Source of the DNA: Desulfosporosinus sp.
GTDB lineage: Bacteria > Bacillota > Desulfitobacteriia > Desulfitobacteriales > Desulfitobacteriaceae
Assembly (NCBI GenBank): GCA_031292055.1
Contig: JARLHV010000021.1
Location: 1 to 38,007, forward strand
Length of the DNA: 38,007 bases
Direction of reading: 5' to 3'
In this document: in pieces, positions 1-6,644 of the stretch
How the letters are laid out: each line of letters starts with the position of its first letter
Numbering within the stretch: position 1 is the stretch's first letter
Program-made: the position numbers and the translations under genes
The notes under the pieces: model-generated
What the model was told of the DNA's origin: nothing
The model's database searches: none
Seen by the model: the letters and a program-made list of their open reading frames with translations, nothing else

Positions 1-198
1 TCAAGAAAAAGACGTTAAAACGGATAACAGATGAAAATCTGTGATAGTTGGTAACAGGCTATCAGCCTAGACAGCTATATGCTCTGGTCTAGGAGGGCTA
101 ATGGCATAGCCTTAACTTGGGGTCACACTCGATTGTCGGAAACGGACTTTCGTTTAATCACCCAAGAATCCCCTAGATTCATCTGTGGGGAGTGTCAA
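1..198 (+). mobile_element. Right end of an IS200/IS605-family (TnpB-type) insertion sequence
   Basis: The first 198 bases end in a hairpin (TCCCC at 169-173 pairing with GGGGA at 187-191) followed by GTGTCAA, a layout typical of right ends of IS200/IS605/IS1341 elements. No long reading frame crosses the stretch, so any tnpB must end at or left of the window edge. The element end is placed at TCAA (195-198) by analogy, because these elements have no terminal inverted repeats and make no target duplication. The rha reading frame on the other strand runs into this sequence and stops at 179, as expected if the element inserted into rha. The family call rests on the end structure alone. Confidence 0.6.
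27..190 (+). ncRNA. Putative omega RNA (TnpB guide-RNA scaffold)
   Basis: The right-end sequence is packed with perfect short stems: 27-32/37-42 closed by a GAAA loop, 43-47/59-63, 66-72/87-93 (7 bp) and 96-100/107-111. An outer stem 116-121/161-166 encloses 131-134/156-159 and 140-144/151-155, and a terminal stem lies at 169-173/187-191. TnpB nucleases are known to use an RNA made from the element's 3' end, with the guide taken from flanking DNA just past the right end; here that would begin at about 199, inside rha. Structure is seen directly; function is inferred. Confidence 0.45.
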
Positions 199-643
199 CA
201 AGTACTATACGATTAATTAAGTCAGCTTCATTTGAGTAGTGGAAGAACTTTGGTTCGGCGTGCATCGATTTGATTGCATCGGTTAGTTCCGGGTATTCAA
301 GGCGAGCTAGATATCTAGATTTTATAAATACTTCCATTTCATTAAAACGGTTGATATATGATTCCTTGAATGCGGCTGCTTTCTTTCCACGATACCCCAT
401 GACCAAGAATACAAATCCATCTTTTGTTATGAGATATTCCTTGTTCCACTTTCCGCTAGAATCTTTGTATTTACTTACCTCAAAGTTGAGGGCAGTAAAA
501 TTAGGACTACACTCTAATTCTTCAATATCCCGCAAAACATTGTAATGTTCTTTTTCAAAAACAATAGCAATCTTCCGGCTGCTTACAATTGGAACACCGT
601 CTAACGCTGTTACCCCATAATCAACAGATAATTCATTTTCCAC
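179..643 (-). pseudogene. Rha-family phage regulatory protein, 3' end truncated by IS
   Basis: The N-terminal ~110 residues match the pRha fold (segments such as VPIVSSRKIAIVF, HYNVLRDIEEL, YLITKDGFVFLVMGYRGKKA). A linker and the beginning of a second domain (FHYSNEADLINRIVL) follow. In relatives that second domain continues for many residues; here it stops after VDTPHR, codons contributed by the right end of the IS element (TGA at 179-181). The start is GTG at 643, preceded by AAAGGAGGTG; an ATG at 667 lies upstream of this ribosome-binding site and is unlikely. Rha proteins are phage regulators that can interfere with growth of phages lacking integration host factor sites. This copy is probably damaged but could still make the N-terminal domain. 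Confidence 0.75.
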
Positions 644-650
644 AAAAATG

Positions 651-689
651 CACCTCCTTTCAAACATAAAAATAACGCCCTTATTTAAG
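651..689 (-). repeat. 39-bp direct repeat, copy A (terminator/RBS cassette)
   Basis: Bases 651-689 match 2549-2587 at 38 of 39 positions (a at 664 versus g at 2562). On the minus strand the unit carries the right half of a terminator stem, a T-rich tract and an AAAGGAGGTG ribosome-binding site. In this copy the left stem arm is missing, so the hairpin cannot form, but the RBS serves the rha start at 643. Confidence 0.85.
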
Positions 690-761
690 TAGAATATTGG
701 TTTAAGAGCTTAATTGTAAGGTCTCTGGCTGCAGCATAATTCAAACTACTTCATCCCCAAT

Positions 762-785
762 CAAAAAAGCACCTCCTTGGTGCTC
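762..785 (-). terminator. Rho-independent terminator, minus strand
   Basis: Read on the minus strand, AGCACC-AAGGA-GGTGCT is followed directly by TTTTTT. No minus-strand gene ends just before it: the neighbour on that side is the plus-strand secreted-protein gene. It may be the leftover of a gene lost on insertion of that gene, or an insulator against read-through into rha. Confidence 0.6.
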
Positions 786-818
786 AAAAATATTTATGCA
801 AATCTCTTCTATCTGCTT

Positions 819-824
819 TATACT
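819..824 (+). promoter_or_regulatory. Possible -10 element of the secreted-protein gene
   Basis: TATACT lies about 27 bases upstream of the AGAGGAGGG ribosome-binding site of the plus-strand gene that follows. No convincing -35 hexamer is present 16-18 bases upstream, so this is a weak call resting on position and on the gene's isolation from the oppositely oriented late genes. Confidence 0.3.
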
Positions 825-859
825 AAAGGCAGATTAAGTAAGAGGAGGGAATGACAACT

Positions 860-1177
860 ATGAGGAAAGGATTAATTAAAGGCGCGATGATCGGATTAAC
901 TATTTTATCATCTTTAGGGGTGATAACAGCCCCAGCTTTAGCGTCACTTCCTGATGGTTCAGTAATTTTTGGGGATGGGAATGCGTATGATCTGAATTAT
1001 GCAAATTTTTCAGCTCAAGCGGTCATCCAAAGCGAGGTAGTGAATAGCAAGAATCAGATCTGGGTAAAGAATTATAGCGGCATTATCGTTGATAACGCTA
1101 CTGGAGACACTGTCCCAGTTAGTGCAGTTCCGACAATGCTTACATTTAATGGGCAACCCGTTATACTGGACAAATAA
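860..1177 (+). CDS. Small secreted protein with Sec signal peptide (unknown function)
   Basis: A 105-residue protein begins MRKGLIKGAMIG with a hydrophobic core and a likely signal peptidase site after ALA (residue ~28), leaving a mature part of about 77 residues with no cysteine and no recognised domain. It looks extracellular or wall-associated. Two starts are possible: ATG 851 lies only one base after AGAGGAGGG, so ATG 860, 11 bases from the RBS, is preferred. The gene runs opposite to every surrounding phage gene and has its own terminator, the arrangement expected of a moron expressed from the lysogen. I do not recognise the family. Confidence 0.7.
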   Translation: MRKGLIKGAMIGLTILSSLGVITAPALASLPDGSVIFGDGNAYDLNYANFSAQAVIQSEVVNSKNQIWVKNYSGIIVDNATGDTVPVSAVPTMLTFNGQPVILDK

Positions 1178-1198
1178 GACGATGCGATGTAAATAGTT

Positions 1199-1227
1199 GA
1201 GAGTGGATGTTACCCCACTCTCTTTTT
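1199..1227 (+). terminator. Rho-independent terminator of the secreted-protein gene
   Basis: GAGAGTGG (1199-1206) pairs perfectly with CCACTCTC (1215-1222) and is followed by TTTTTG. It lies 22 bases after the stop codon and separates this gene from the convergent peptidase gene ending at 1231. Confidence 0.85.
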
Positions 1228-1230
1228 GTA

Positions 1231-2493
1231 TTATTGATACGTTGGATTTGGGGCTAATTGTTGTTGATCTAAAACAGCAAATAGAGTAGGGGCTACTGGG
1301 TAAGATGGGCTAGTTAATATCGAAATATCCCCAGCTGCAATCATACCGAGTTGAATTGTGGAATATGGGCCTACATTTACAAACCACACAGAAGTATTCA
1401 ATTGTGGCTGTTGCAAGGTAGGGTTAACAGGATAGCCCTTGGCAGCCAATGCATTGGCTGCAGCTGCTGCAAGATAGCCAGCAGAGTAAGGACCAACTTG
1501 AGCATAATACGTGCAACCAGGGTTTCCCATCATCGTTATAGCATTCTCGACAGCATTTGTTTGTTGATTATGAACTGGGTCCATGAAGCTCATATTAAGA
1601 AATTCTTCCGTAAACCAAGCGCAACCAGTGCTATCTGTGCTTGACGGCCACGGGATTGACTGACCAGGTCTTGTTCCTACACCCCATGAATTTTGAAATC
1701 GGAACAGTTTCTTTCCAGGACGATCAGGATCAGCCTTGTAGTCAATCACGACTACAGTATGACCACATAAGCTTCCGTTCTCAAGAATTAGGTCGGAATA
1801 TTGAGTAGCATCAACTACATAATCCCCGGCACTGTTCTTCACAGGGTTCATAATTGAAGTGGGCACGATGAAAGCTGTCCACATAGGGCTTCCTAATGCT
1901 AATTGCATAGCCATACAATCAGATAAAGAATAGCCGTGAGGATTGTAACAGTAGCATTGAGTATCTATCATATTAGCTGCTGCTAATTGAGTGCGGTACG
2001 GGAAAGCATCAGTTATAAGCTGTGCGGATGGTTTGGTAGTAAGATTTATTATGCTATTACCTACAGCATCGGTATCGTTTCCTGACCAATACTTGTCTTC
2101 TGTCTCTGGGCAGAAACCATACCCCCAAGATGCATCCTCATAATCTCCATCATTTGCCCCACTGTCTGTGCCTTGAGTTCCATCAGAAGACTCTTCCCAA
2201 TAATAAAAGGCTTGGGCAGATGTAGGAACAACAGTGTTTAGCCCTTGCTTCTTTTGCCAATAATCACGTAAATCACAAGCAGCATTAGCAGTGCAGGAAC
2301 CCTCTTGACCTTGGTCCCTTATTGCACACATAAACACACTGTTATTAGTGGATGCAGGTAGTCCGGGAGGGACAGCACCAACTACAAGAGTGGATACGCG
2401 CTCGGCAAGAGCCGCCGCTTTAAATTTGTTCTTCATTTGGATAAACGGATGTTTTTTCATTTGCTCAAGTGTCATAAATTTATGAGATGCCAT
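1231..2493 (-). CDS. Papain-like (C1A) cysteine peptidase with C-terminal SPOR-like repeats
   Basis: The 420-residue protein has the papain catalytic set: oxyanion glutamine Q61 and cysteine C67 in RDQGQEGSC (spacing as in papain), histidine H245 in LCGHTVVVIDY and asparagine N268 in FRFQNSWG. After about residue 325 come two related segments, YYAQVGPYSAGYLAAAAA and WFVNVGPYST, resembling the peptidoglycan-binding SPOR motif. No signal peptide or membrane segment is obvious; residues 1-55 could be a short propeptide. The start at 2493 follows AAAGAGGG. It sits downstream of the head genes between two 39-bp repeats and is not a standard phage structural gene. It could be cargo, a virion-associated protease or a host-surface factor; the enzyme class is firm, the role is not. 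Confidence 0.85.
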   Translation of the reverse strand: MASHKFMTLEQMKKHPFIQMKNKFKAAALAERVSTLVVGAVPPGLPASTNNSVFMCAIRDQGQEGSCTANAACDLRDYWQKKQGLNTVVPTSAQAFYYWEESSDGTQGTDSGANDGDYEDASWGYGFCPETEDKYWSGNDTDAVGNSIINLTTKPSAQLITDAFPYRTQLAAANMIDTQCYCYNPHGYSLSDCMAMQLALGSPMWTAFIVPTSIMNPVKNSAGDYVVDATQYSDLILENGSLCGHTVVVIDYKADPDRPGKKLFRFQNSWGVGTRPGQSIPWPSSTDSTGCAWFTEEFLNMSFMDPVHNQQTNAVENAITMMGNPGCTYYAQVGPYSAGYLAAAAANALAAKGYPVNPTLQQPQLNTSVWFVNVGPYSTIQLGMIAAGDISILTSPSYPVAPTLFAVLDQQQLAPNPTYQ

Positions 2494-2548
2494 TAAAAAA
2501 TTCCCTCTTTCAATTTTTATTTTGTTCTACATTCCTAAGGGCCAACAT

Positions 2549-2587
2549 CACCTCCTTTCAAGCATAAAAATAACGCCCTTATTTAAG
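2549..2587 (-). repeat. 39-bp direct repeat, copy B (terminator/RBS cassette)
   Basis: This is the second copy of the unit at 651-689. Here the terminator hairpin is complete and the AAAGGAGGTG motif is followed only by a 12-codon frame, so the gene that once used this ribosome-binding site seems to be missing. Confidence 0.85.
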
Positions 2588-2592
2588 GCGTT
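2563..2592 (-). terminator. Rho-independent terminator after the 75-aa gene
   Basis: On the minus strand AACGCC (2592-2587) pairs with GGCGTT (2577-2572) and is followed by ATTTTTATG. The stem overlaps the last codons and the stop of the gene ending at 2583. Confidence 0.7.
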
Positions 2593-2810
2593 GCTTGTCG
2601 TTCGTTAAGTTCCGCAACCTTTATTGGCCTGCCTCCAAGGGAGTTTCCCGATTTAAAATCGGAAAACCTCATCTTCCTTAGCCTAGATAATTTTTGACTA
2701 TATTTGTCAATCGTCCTAATTGCCGACTCGTGTTCCAGCTCTGCGCCAAGTGCTATTTTCACGCTATCAGTAAGGAGGGAGACTTTTCGTCCCCCTTTAG
2801 AAAGCACCAC
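2583..2810 (-). CDS. Hypothetical protein, 75 aa, basic
   Basis: The frame begins at GTG 2810 behind TTAGGAAG and encodes a basic protein with a predicted helical middle (LEHESAIRTIDKYSQKLSRL) and a C-terminal GRPIKVAELNE segment. It lies between two terminators, after the head-gene terminator at 2846-2877. I do not recognise it. Support is an acceptable RBS, uninterrupted length and the terminator at its end. Confidence 0.45.
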   Translation of the reverse strand: MVLSKGGRKVSLLTDSVKIALGAELEHESAIRTIDKYSQKLSRLRKMRFSDFKSGNSLGGRPIKVAELNERQATP

Positions 2811-2845
2811 ATCTTCCTAAACATGTAAAAACCTTCAGGGCACAT

Positions 2846-2877
2846 AAAAAGACCGGGGAATTATTTCCCTGGTCTTT
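2846..2877 (-). terminator. Terminator of the head-gene operon (possibly bidirectional)
   Basis: AAAGACC (2848-2854) pairs with GGTCTTT (2871-2877), extended by GGGGAA/TTCCCT. On the minus strand a T-run follows. It lies 20 bases after the stop of the spike-base gene and marks the end of the capsid transcription unit. Confidence 0.85.
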
Positions 2878-2897
2878 AATAATTTGAGTTCACCTCT

Positions 2898-3200
2898 TTA
2901 ATAAAGAGCTAAAATATTTGTCGCTGTGGTCCCTGTGACATTAACTCTCTTAACGCTAATATTGTGAAACATTCCGATCGCTAGGGCTACGAACGTAACA
3001 CTCGTTCCATCCTGCATTAAAACTGAGACATTTCCTGCTCCACCAATGTATAATCCTTTTGTTGTCCCACCAACTAAATTTACAGAGTCGCTAGGTGTTA
3101 CTACTCCCGCACTTTGAGCCGTTAGGACGTTGCCGTTCAAATCTACTGATAATTCGCGTGGGTTGTTATCAGGTCCGGTACCATAGACTAAGTTTCCCAT
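2898..3200 (-). CDS. Spike base protein, RCAP_rcc01079-like
   Basis: The 100-residue sequence has the layout of the spike-base family named after the Rhodobacter gene transfer agent head protein: GLYIGGAGNVSVLMQDG, then TVTF-like VTFVALAIG, then KRVNVTGTTATNILALY at the end. It should be a small beta-rich virion protein. In the gene transfer agent the protein lies at the base of head spikes. Here the gene is the last of the head operon, after the capsid gene and a second small beta-rich protein, which fits a head-decorating role. The start follows AGGAGGTCTTAGGT. Confidence 0.7.
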   Translation of the reverse strand: MGNLVYGTGPDNNPRELSVDLNGNVLTAQSAGVVTPSDSVNLVGGTTKGLYIGGAGNVSVLMQDGTSVTFVALAIGMFHNISVKRVNVTGTTATNILALY

Positions 3201-3212
3201 ACCTAAGACCTC

Positions 3213-3563
3213 CTATTGGCCGATTAAGATAATCTTATAGACCTCTGCCGCCGTTGGAGTGATAACTCCAGCCGTGTTATTTGAGAAGGTAATTGCAGCT
3301 TGATTTGCCGCAGAGACTCTACACCCTACGATACCTAAGCCAGCTTGAGCAGTTGGCTTAATAACATCCAAAATTAAATCCGTTGCGGATATTCCGTTTA
3401 CGGTAAAGGTTTGTTCTGCCGTGGTGTTTGCCGCTACGGCTACAGGGGACAACGTTATAGCGAATACTACCAGAGCTGTAATAAGAGAGATGTTTGAACG
3501 GATTGATTTATCACCGATCTCTAGCCCATATTTAAAATTTGTTCCACGTTGATTTGTGGACAT
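3213..3563 (-). CDS. Probable minor head/decoration protein
   Basis: This 116-residue protein lacks a true signal peptide; its ALVVFAITLSPVAVAANTTAEQTF stretch reads as alternating beta strand. The segments TVNGISATDLIL, VIKPTAQAGLGIVGCRVSAA and ITFSNNTAGVITPTAAEVY are of a kind found in small beta-sandwich proteins coded next to phage capsid genes. It lies 15 bases downstream of the capsid gene and 12 upstream of the spike-base gene, with AAAGGATGTG as RBS. A structural role is inferred from composition and position. Confidence 0.55.
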   Translation of the reverse strand: MSTNQRGTNFKYGLEIGDKSIRSNISLITALVVFAITLSPVAVAANTTAEQTFTVNGISATDLILDVIKPTAQAGLGIVGCRVSAANQAAITFSNNTAGVITPTAAEVYKIILIGQ

Positions 3564-3578
3564 AAAGTCACATCCTTT

Positions 3579-4553
3579 CTAGTTGGTTGTACCAGTACTG
3601 AACAGAATCGGCCTAGCGTCTCCCCAACCAACGCCAAAGTCAACATATGGAACAATCCTTGCAATCAAAGGATTATCTAAGTCAGCACGTAAAACCGTAG
3701 GCCGCTCAACATAGGCAATCTTGGCAATCTCACTGATTAGTGTTTTATCACAGATCGCCCATTGAGAAGCCGCGAACCCATCAGAGCCGCCACCAATAAC
3801 GATATACTGTAAACCATAGAGGGGATTAGCACCGTTCTCAGCACTCTCTGGTAGCTTTTCAGGAATTAGTTTAGAGTTAGGTCCACAAAGCTCTTTTGCT
3901 TTTGGCTCTAGCTCAGGCGAAACAAGTAGTAAACCATTGGCAGACATGTCACATTTGAATGGAAGTCCGTCAGGTGTAATGTAACGATTCGCTGTAGTTT
4001 GAGCCAAGGAAATGTTAGGGACCGATAATTTGCCTGTCAAAAGATTGCTGAACGTCCCGGCATCAGGATCGGCTACAGACACGCCGTTTGCATCCCCTTT
4101 AGTTGCGATAGGATGAGCAGCTGAAGCCCAAGGTTGACCATCTCCACCAACATAATTAGCGTTAAATGCTCTACCAAACATCCGTAGCGAAGCAAGGTAA
4201 ACAGTCATTGCCACCGAATAAGCCGCTCTGGTTCCCGCCTTTTTTGCTTCTCCTGATTTATCCGTATTGGCGTAGCGTCTTTGGATGTCGATTGAACCAG
4301 CTTTCTCCTGCGGATTGATGATTGTTATGAAGCCACGCTTTTGATTCATGCCGATGAGTTGCGAACCGTCATAATTAGGTAACTCACCATAACCTCCAAG
4401 TCCTTCAAGGCGATAGTCAATAGATTTGCTATCTTCCTCTGAAACAACCTGCTTGATAATGTTCATGAAGTTTTCATACTGATAGTCAAAGGTTTGTTCG
4501 ATCATGGGGTATAGATCCATTTTCCAACTGACGTTAACGTTACTTATTGCCAT
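3579..4553 (-). CDS. Major capsid protein
   Basis: The 324-residue protein fits a phage major head subunit. It has an acidic N-arm (DLYPMIEQTFDYQYENFMNI), a central GDGQPWASAAHP motif seen in many Mu gpT/HK97-like capsid proteins, a region after it (LSLAQT-like LAQTTANRYITPDGLPF) and a C-terminal domain ending VDFGVGWGDARPILF. It follows scaffold and decoration genes in standard head order. Its RBS (CGGAGGTAATATA) lies inside the last codons of the upstream homing endonuclease gene, whose stop is one base before this ATG. Assignment to a precise capsid family would need structure prediction. Confidence 0.85.
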   Translation of the reverse strand: MAISNVNVSWKMDLYPMIEQTFDYQYENFMNIIKQVVSEEDSKSIDYRLEGLGGYGELPNYDGSQLIGMNQKRGFITIINPQEKAGSIDIQRRYANTDKSGEAKKAGTRAAYSVAMTVYLASLRMFGRAFNANYVGGDGQPWASAAHPIATKGDANGVSVADPDAGTFSNLLTGKLSVPNISLAQTTANRYITPDGLPFKCDMSANGLLLVSPELEPKAKELCGPNSKLIPEKLPESAENGANPLYGLQYIVIGGGSDGFAASQWAICDKTLISEIAKIAYVERPTVLRADLDNPLIARIVPYVDFGVGWGDARPILFSTGTTN

Positions 4554-4554
4554 A

Positions 4555-5046
4555 TTATATTACCTCCGCAAATTCCCAGGAGTACCCTCCTGCTGTTTTG
4601 TATCCAGGTTTATTGTGGCAACAGCGTCCAATGCAGTCCCACGATATTCCTGTCACTCTATTCGCTTCGTGAAGTGTTTTGTAACTAGAGATCACTTCAT
4701 GTGTTGTTTTGTCAATTTGCAAAACAGGTCTCACACTTCTTGCATTTTCGGATTGTTCTTGCTTGGTTGCCCATCTGCAATTATCAGGGCTATATCCCTC
4801 GTTATTTTCAATGCGATCAAGCGTTAGCCCCTCTTGAAAACTTGGATATAAATCAGCGATAAAATTATTCAAGGCTTCCATTGTGCCAACTAAGAACTTA
4901 TTCCATCTATCACAGATTGTTATTCCACGTCCTCCCCAATTTTTATATCTGGTATCATTTGGGTTATAGCATCTATCGTGCATACCGTTAAATGTGCTAT
5001 ATAACCTATGGTACTTCAATCCATGATTACAATACGTCCTAGCCAC
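4555..5046 (-). CDS. HNH-type homing endonuclease with C-terminal NUMOD1-like domain
   Basis: The N-terminal half has the free-standing homing endonuclease pattern: LYSTFNGMHDRCYNPNDTRY, KNWGGRGITICDRW, then LDRIENNEGYSPDNCRWAT, the nuclease core. The C-terminal ~55 residues (VLQIDKTTHEVISSYKTLHEA to TAGGYSWEF) match a NUMOD1 DNA-recognition module. The start is taken as GTG 5046 behind AGAAGGAGTG; longer frames reach 5121 but pass through this RBS. Both flanking genes are complete, so no intron or intein is needed: it is a free-standing gene wedged between decoration protein and capsid. Its 3' end supplies the capsid RBS, so translation is probably coupled. Confidence 0.85.
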   Translation of the reverse strand: MARTYCNHGLKYHRLYSTFNGMHDRCYNPNDTRYKNWGGRGITICDRWNKFLVGTMEALNNFIADLYPSFQEGLTLDRIENNEGYSPDNCRWATKQEQSENARSVRPVLQIDKTTHEVISSYKTLHEANRVTGISWDCIGRCCHNKPGYKTAGGYSWEFAEVI

Positions 5047-5148
5047 AACCGTCACTCCTTCTAATGTTTTTTTGCACAATAAAAGGAGAGGTGGCAGTTG
5101 TTCCCTGCAAGTCCTCCCCAAAAAATATCAATATTAAGGGTTAATCAA

Positions 5149-5817
5149 TTAGTTATTTTTGTTCCCAAACAAATGCAGTGACGGTTCAAACTGAATCGTA
5201 TTCCGAGCTGTATCAGAGTTAGCTACCCTAACAGGTAAGGCGGCAGAAGCGGTCAAAACAAGTTTTATAATATTTGTATCAAAGTTGCCTTTCTGGAACA
5301 TAACAGGAGGGAAGATAGCAAAGGTATCTCCAGCGGTAACTCCACCGTTAATGGTTGTGGTAGTCGTAAATGTACCGGATGCAGCAGTAGAACCAGTTAC
5401 CGGATAGATTGTGCCTACACCATCAGTAATTGTACTAGTAGCGCCTTTGGCCATGAGTTTCATGTAACCGCCAACAAAGTCATTGTCCGCGAATCCTGCA
5501 ACGGTTGAGGCGACAAAGGTTGTCGTTGAGCCACCTGTTGCCACAATCTGAGGTGCATAACATTCGTAGATTTCCATTGGTCCATCATAAACTTTGATCC
5601 TTGTGCCATTTGCACGAGGGTTGAATGCGTCCACTGTGCCAGGATGATTTTCGGCTGCAATTCCTAAGATCGGGTTCAACTCTCCTACTGCGGCTGAAAT
5701 TACTTTTCCACTAGACAATTTAACAACCTGGTCTAGGGCAATAGCAGTTCCTGACGCAATGTCGTACTCATTCATCGCCATGACTTGAGATCCAGACTGA
5801 TCATATATTACTTTCAA
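5149..5817 (-). CDS. Probable head decoration/structural protein
   Basis: The 222-residue protein is rich in glycine, threonine and alanine with alternating hydrophobics (NEYDIASGTAIALDQVVKLSSGKV; GTIYPVTGSTAASGTF), typical of beta-rich capsid-stabilising proteins encoded between scaffold and capsid. No membrane segment or catalytic motif is visible. The start is TTG 5817 after AAGGAGTGAG. The gene lies 13 bases after the scaffold gene. Function is inferred from gene order and composition. Confidence 0.6.
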   Translation of the reverse strand: MKVIYDQSGSQVMAMNEYDIASGTAIALDQVVKLSSGKVISAAVGELNPILGIAAENHPGTVDAFNPRANGTRIKVYDGPMEIYECYAPQIVATGGSTTTFVASTVAGFADNDFVGGYMKLMAKGATSTITDGVGTIYPVTGSTAASGTFTTTTTINGGVTAGDTFAIFPPVMFQKGNFDTNIIKLVLTASAALPVRVANSDTARNTIQFEPSLHLFGNKNN

Positions 5818-5830
5818 AGTAACTCACTCC

Positions 5831-6538
5831 TTAAAGCCTATCAGCAAACTGTTGATAGGACATTTTCATTTTTGGATTCTGCTTGTTCCATTGGTCTACA
5901 GTGTTCATTTGGTCTTGGCTTAATCCGTGATTCTTCCCAGTTGAGTTTGCACCCTTACCGCTCCCGGTTGAGCGTTGTTCTTTAGACTTAGCCTTTGCTA
6001 TGGCTCCTGCCTGAGTTTCACCTACGAAGTCAACGAAGTCCTCGTAAAGTTCTTTTAGTGGAAGATTTTTACCTTTCGCGAACTTTGTAAACTTCGGATC
6101 ATTGGGCAATGCTTCAAGATCAACGTCAGGATGTGCTTCCGTCATTTCTTTGACCTGAGCATTCCAATTAGCTTCTAACTTAGTTTTTGCTTCAGCCGCC
6201 TGTTTTTGGACTTGACGTTCACCCTTAAGTTCACTGAGTTCCTTCTTTAACTCCTTCATCTCCGCAAGGAGTTCAGGGGAAATTCCCTGCGTTTTAGCTT
6301 GCTCTTGGAGCTTGACTAATTCGGCTTGTCGTTGGGTTTCTTCACGCTGTGCCTTGATAGTCTCGCGGATCTCCTTGGGTGTGCCAGCATAACCAAACGC
6401 TTTTAGCTCTTCCTCAATACCTTTGTACTCTTCATGGTCCGCGTATTTTCCTTGCTCACGGGCAAGTCTTTCCTGAACTACTCTGTTCACTTCTGCTTGC
6501 TCTGTTTCGTCGAATACTACTTTCCCATCCACAATCAT
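5831..6538 (-). CDS. Phage scaffolding protein
   Basis: The 235-residue protein is strongly charged and helical. It has a long coiled-coil region from about residue 10 to 125 (EEELKAFGYAGTPKEIRETI, ELKKELSELKGERQVQKQAA), a hinge with acidic DVDLEALPNDPKF, and a disordered Gly/Ser segment before a short basic/aromatic C-terminal helix (KMKMSYQQFADRL) of the type that contacts capsid subunits. Its position between portal-side genes and capsid supports the call. The RBS is GGAGAAAAGC; a terminator lies about 80 bases upstream. Confidence 0.85.
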   Translation of the reverse strand: MIVDGKVVFDETEQAEVNRVVQERLAREQGKYADHEEYKGIEEELKAFGYAGTPKEIRETIKAQREETQRQAELVKLQEQAKTQGISPELLAEMKELKKELSELKGERQVQKQAAEAKTKLEANWNAQVKEMTEAHPDVDLEALPNDPKFTKFAKGKNLPLKELYEDFVDFVGETQAGAIAKAKSKEQRSTGSGKGANSTGKNHGLSQDQMNTVDQWNKQNPKMKMSYQQFADRL

Positions 6539-6620
6539 GCTTTTCTCCTACCGCGTTTATAGTCGGCGTAGACTATTTATTCCTCGTCTCTCCGAGTTGT
6601 CAGTCCCGAATTGGACATAT

Positions 6621-6639
6621 AAAAAGAGCCTGTTGGCTC
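6621..6639 (-). terminator. Rho-independent terminator between portal-side genes and scaffold
   Basis: On the minus strand GAGCC-AACA-GGCTC is followed by TTTTTATATG. It lies just past the stop of the gene ending at 6645. It would split or attenuate transcription between the packaging genes and the scaffold-capsid genes. Confidence 0.75.
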
Positions 6640-6644
6640 ACTAG

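Noticed and set aside
270..545. Plus-strand 91-codon open frame opposite rha
   Set aside because: The minus strand encodes a recognisable Rha domain with GTG and a strong RBS; the plus frame has neither.
2510..2550. 12-codon frame after the AAAGGAGGTG of repeat copy B
   Set aside because: The ATG directly touches the Shine-Dalgarno sequence and the frame is too short to support as a gene; treated as a leftover.
4555..5148. Group I intron or intein around the homing endonuclease
   Set aside because: Capsid and decoration genes on both sides are complete with their own starts and stops, so nothing needs splicing.
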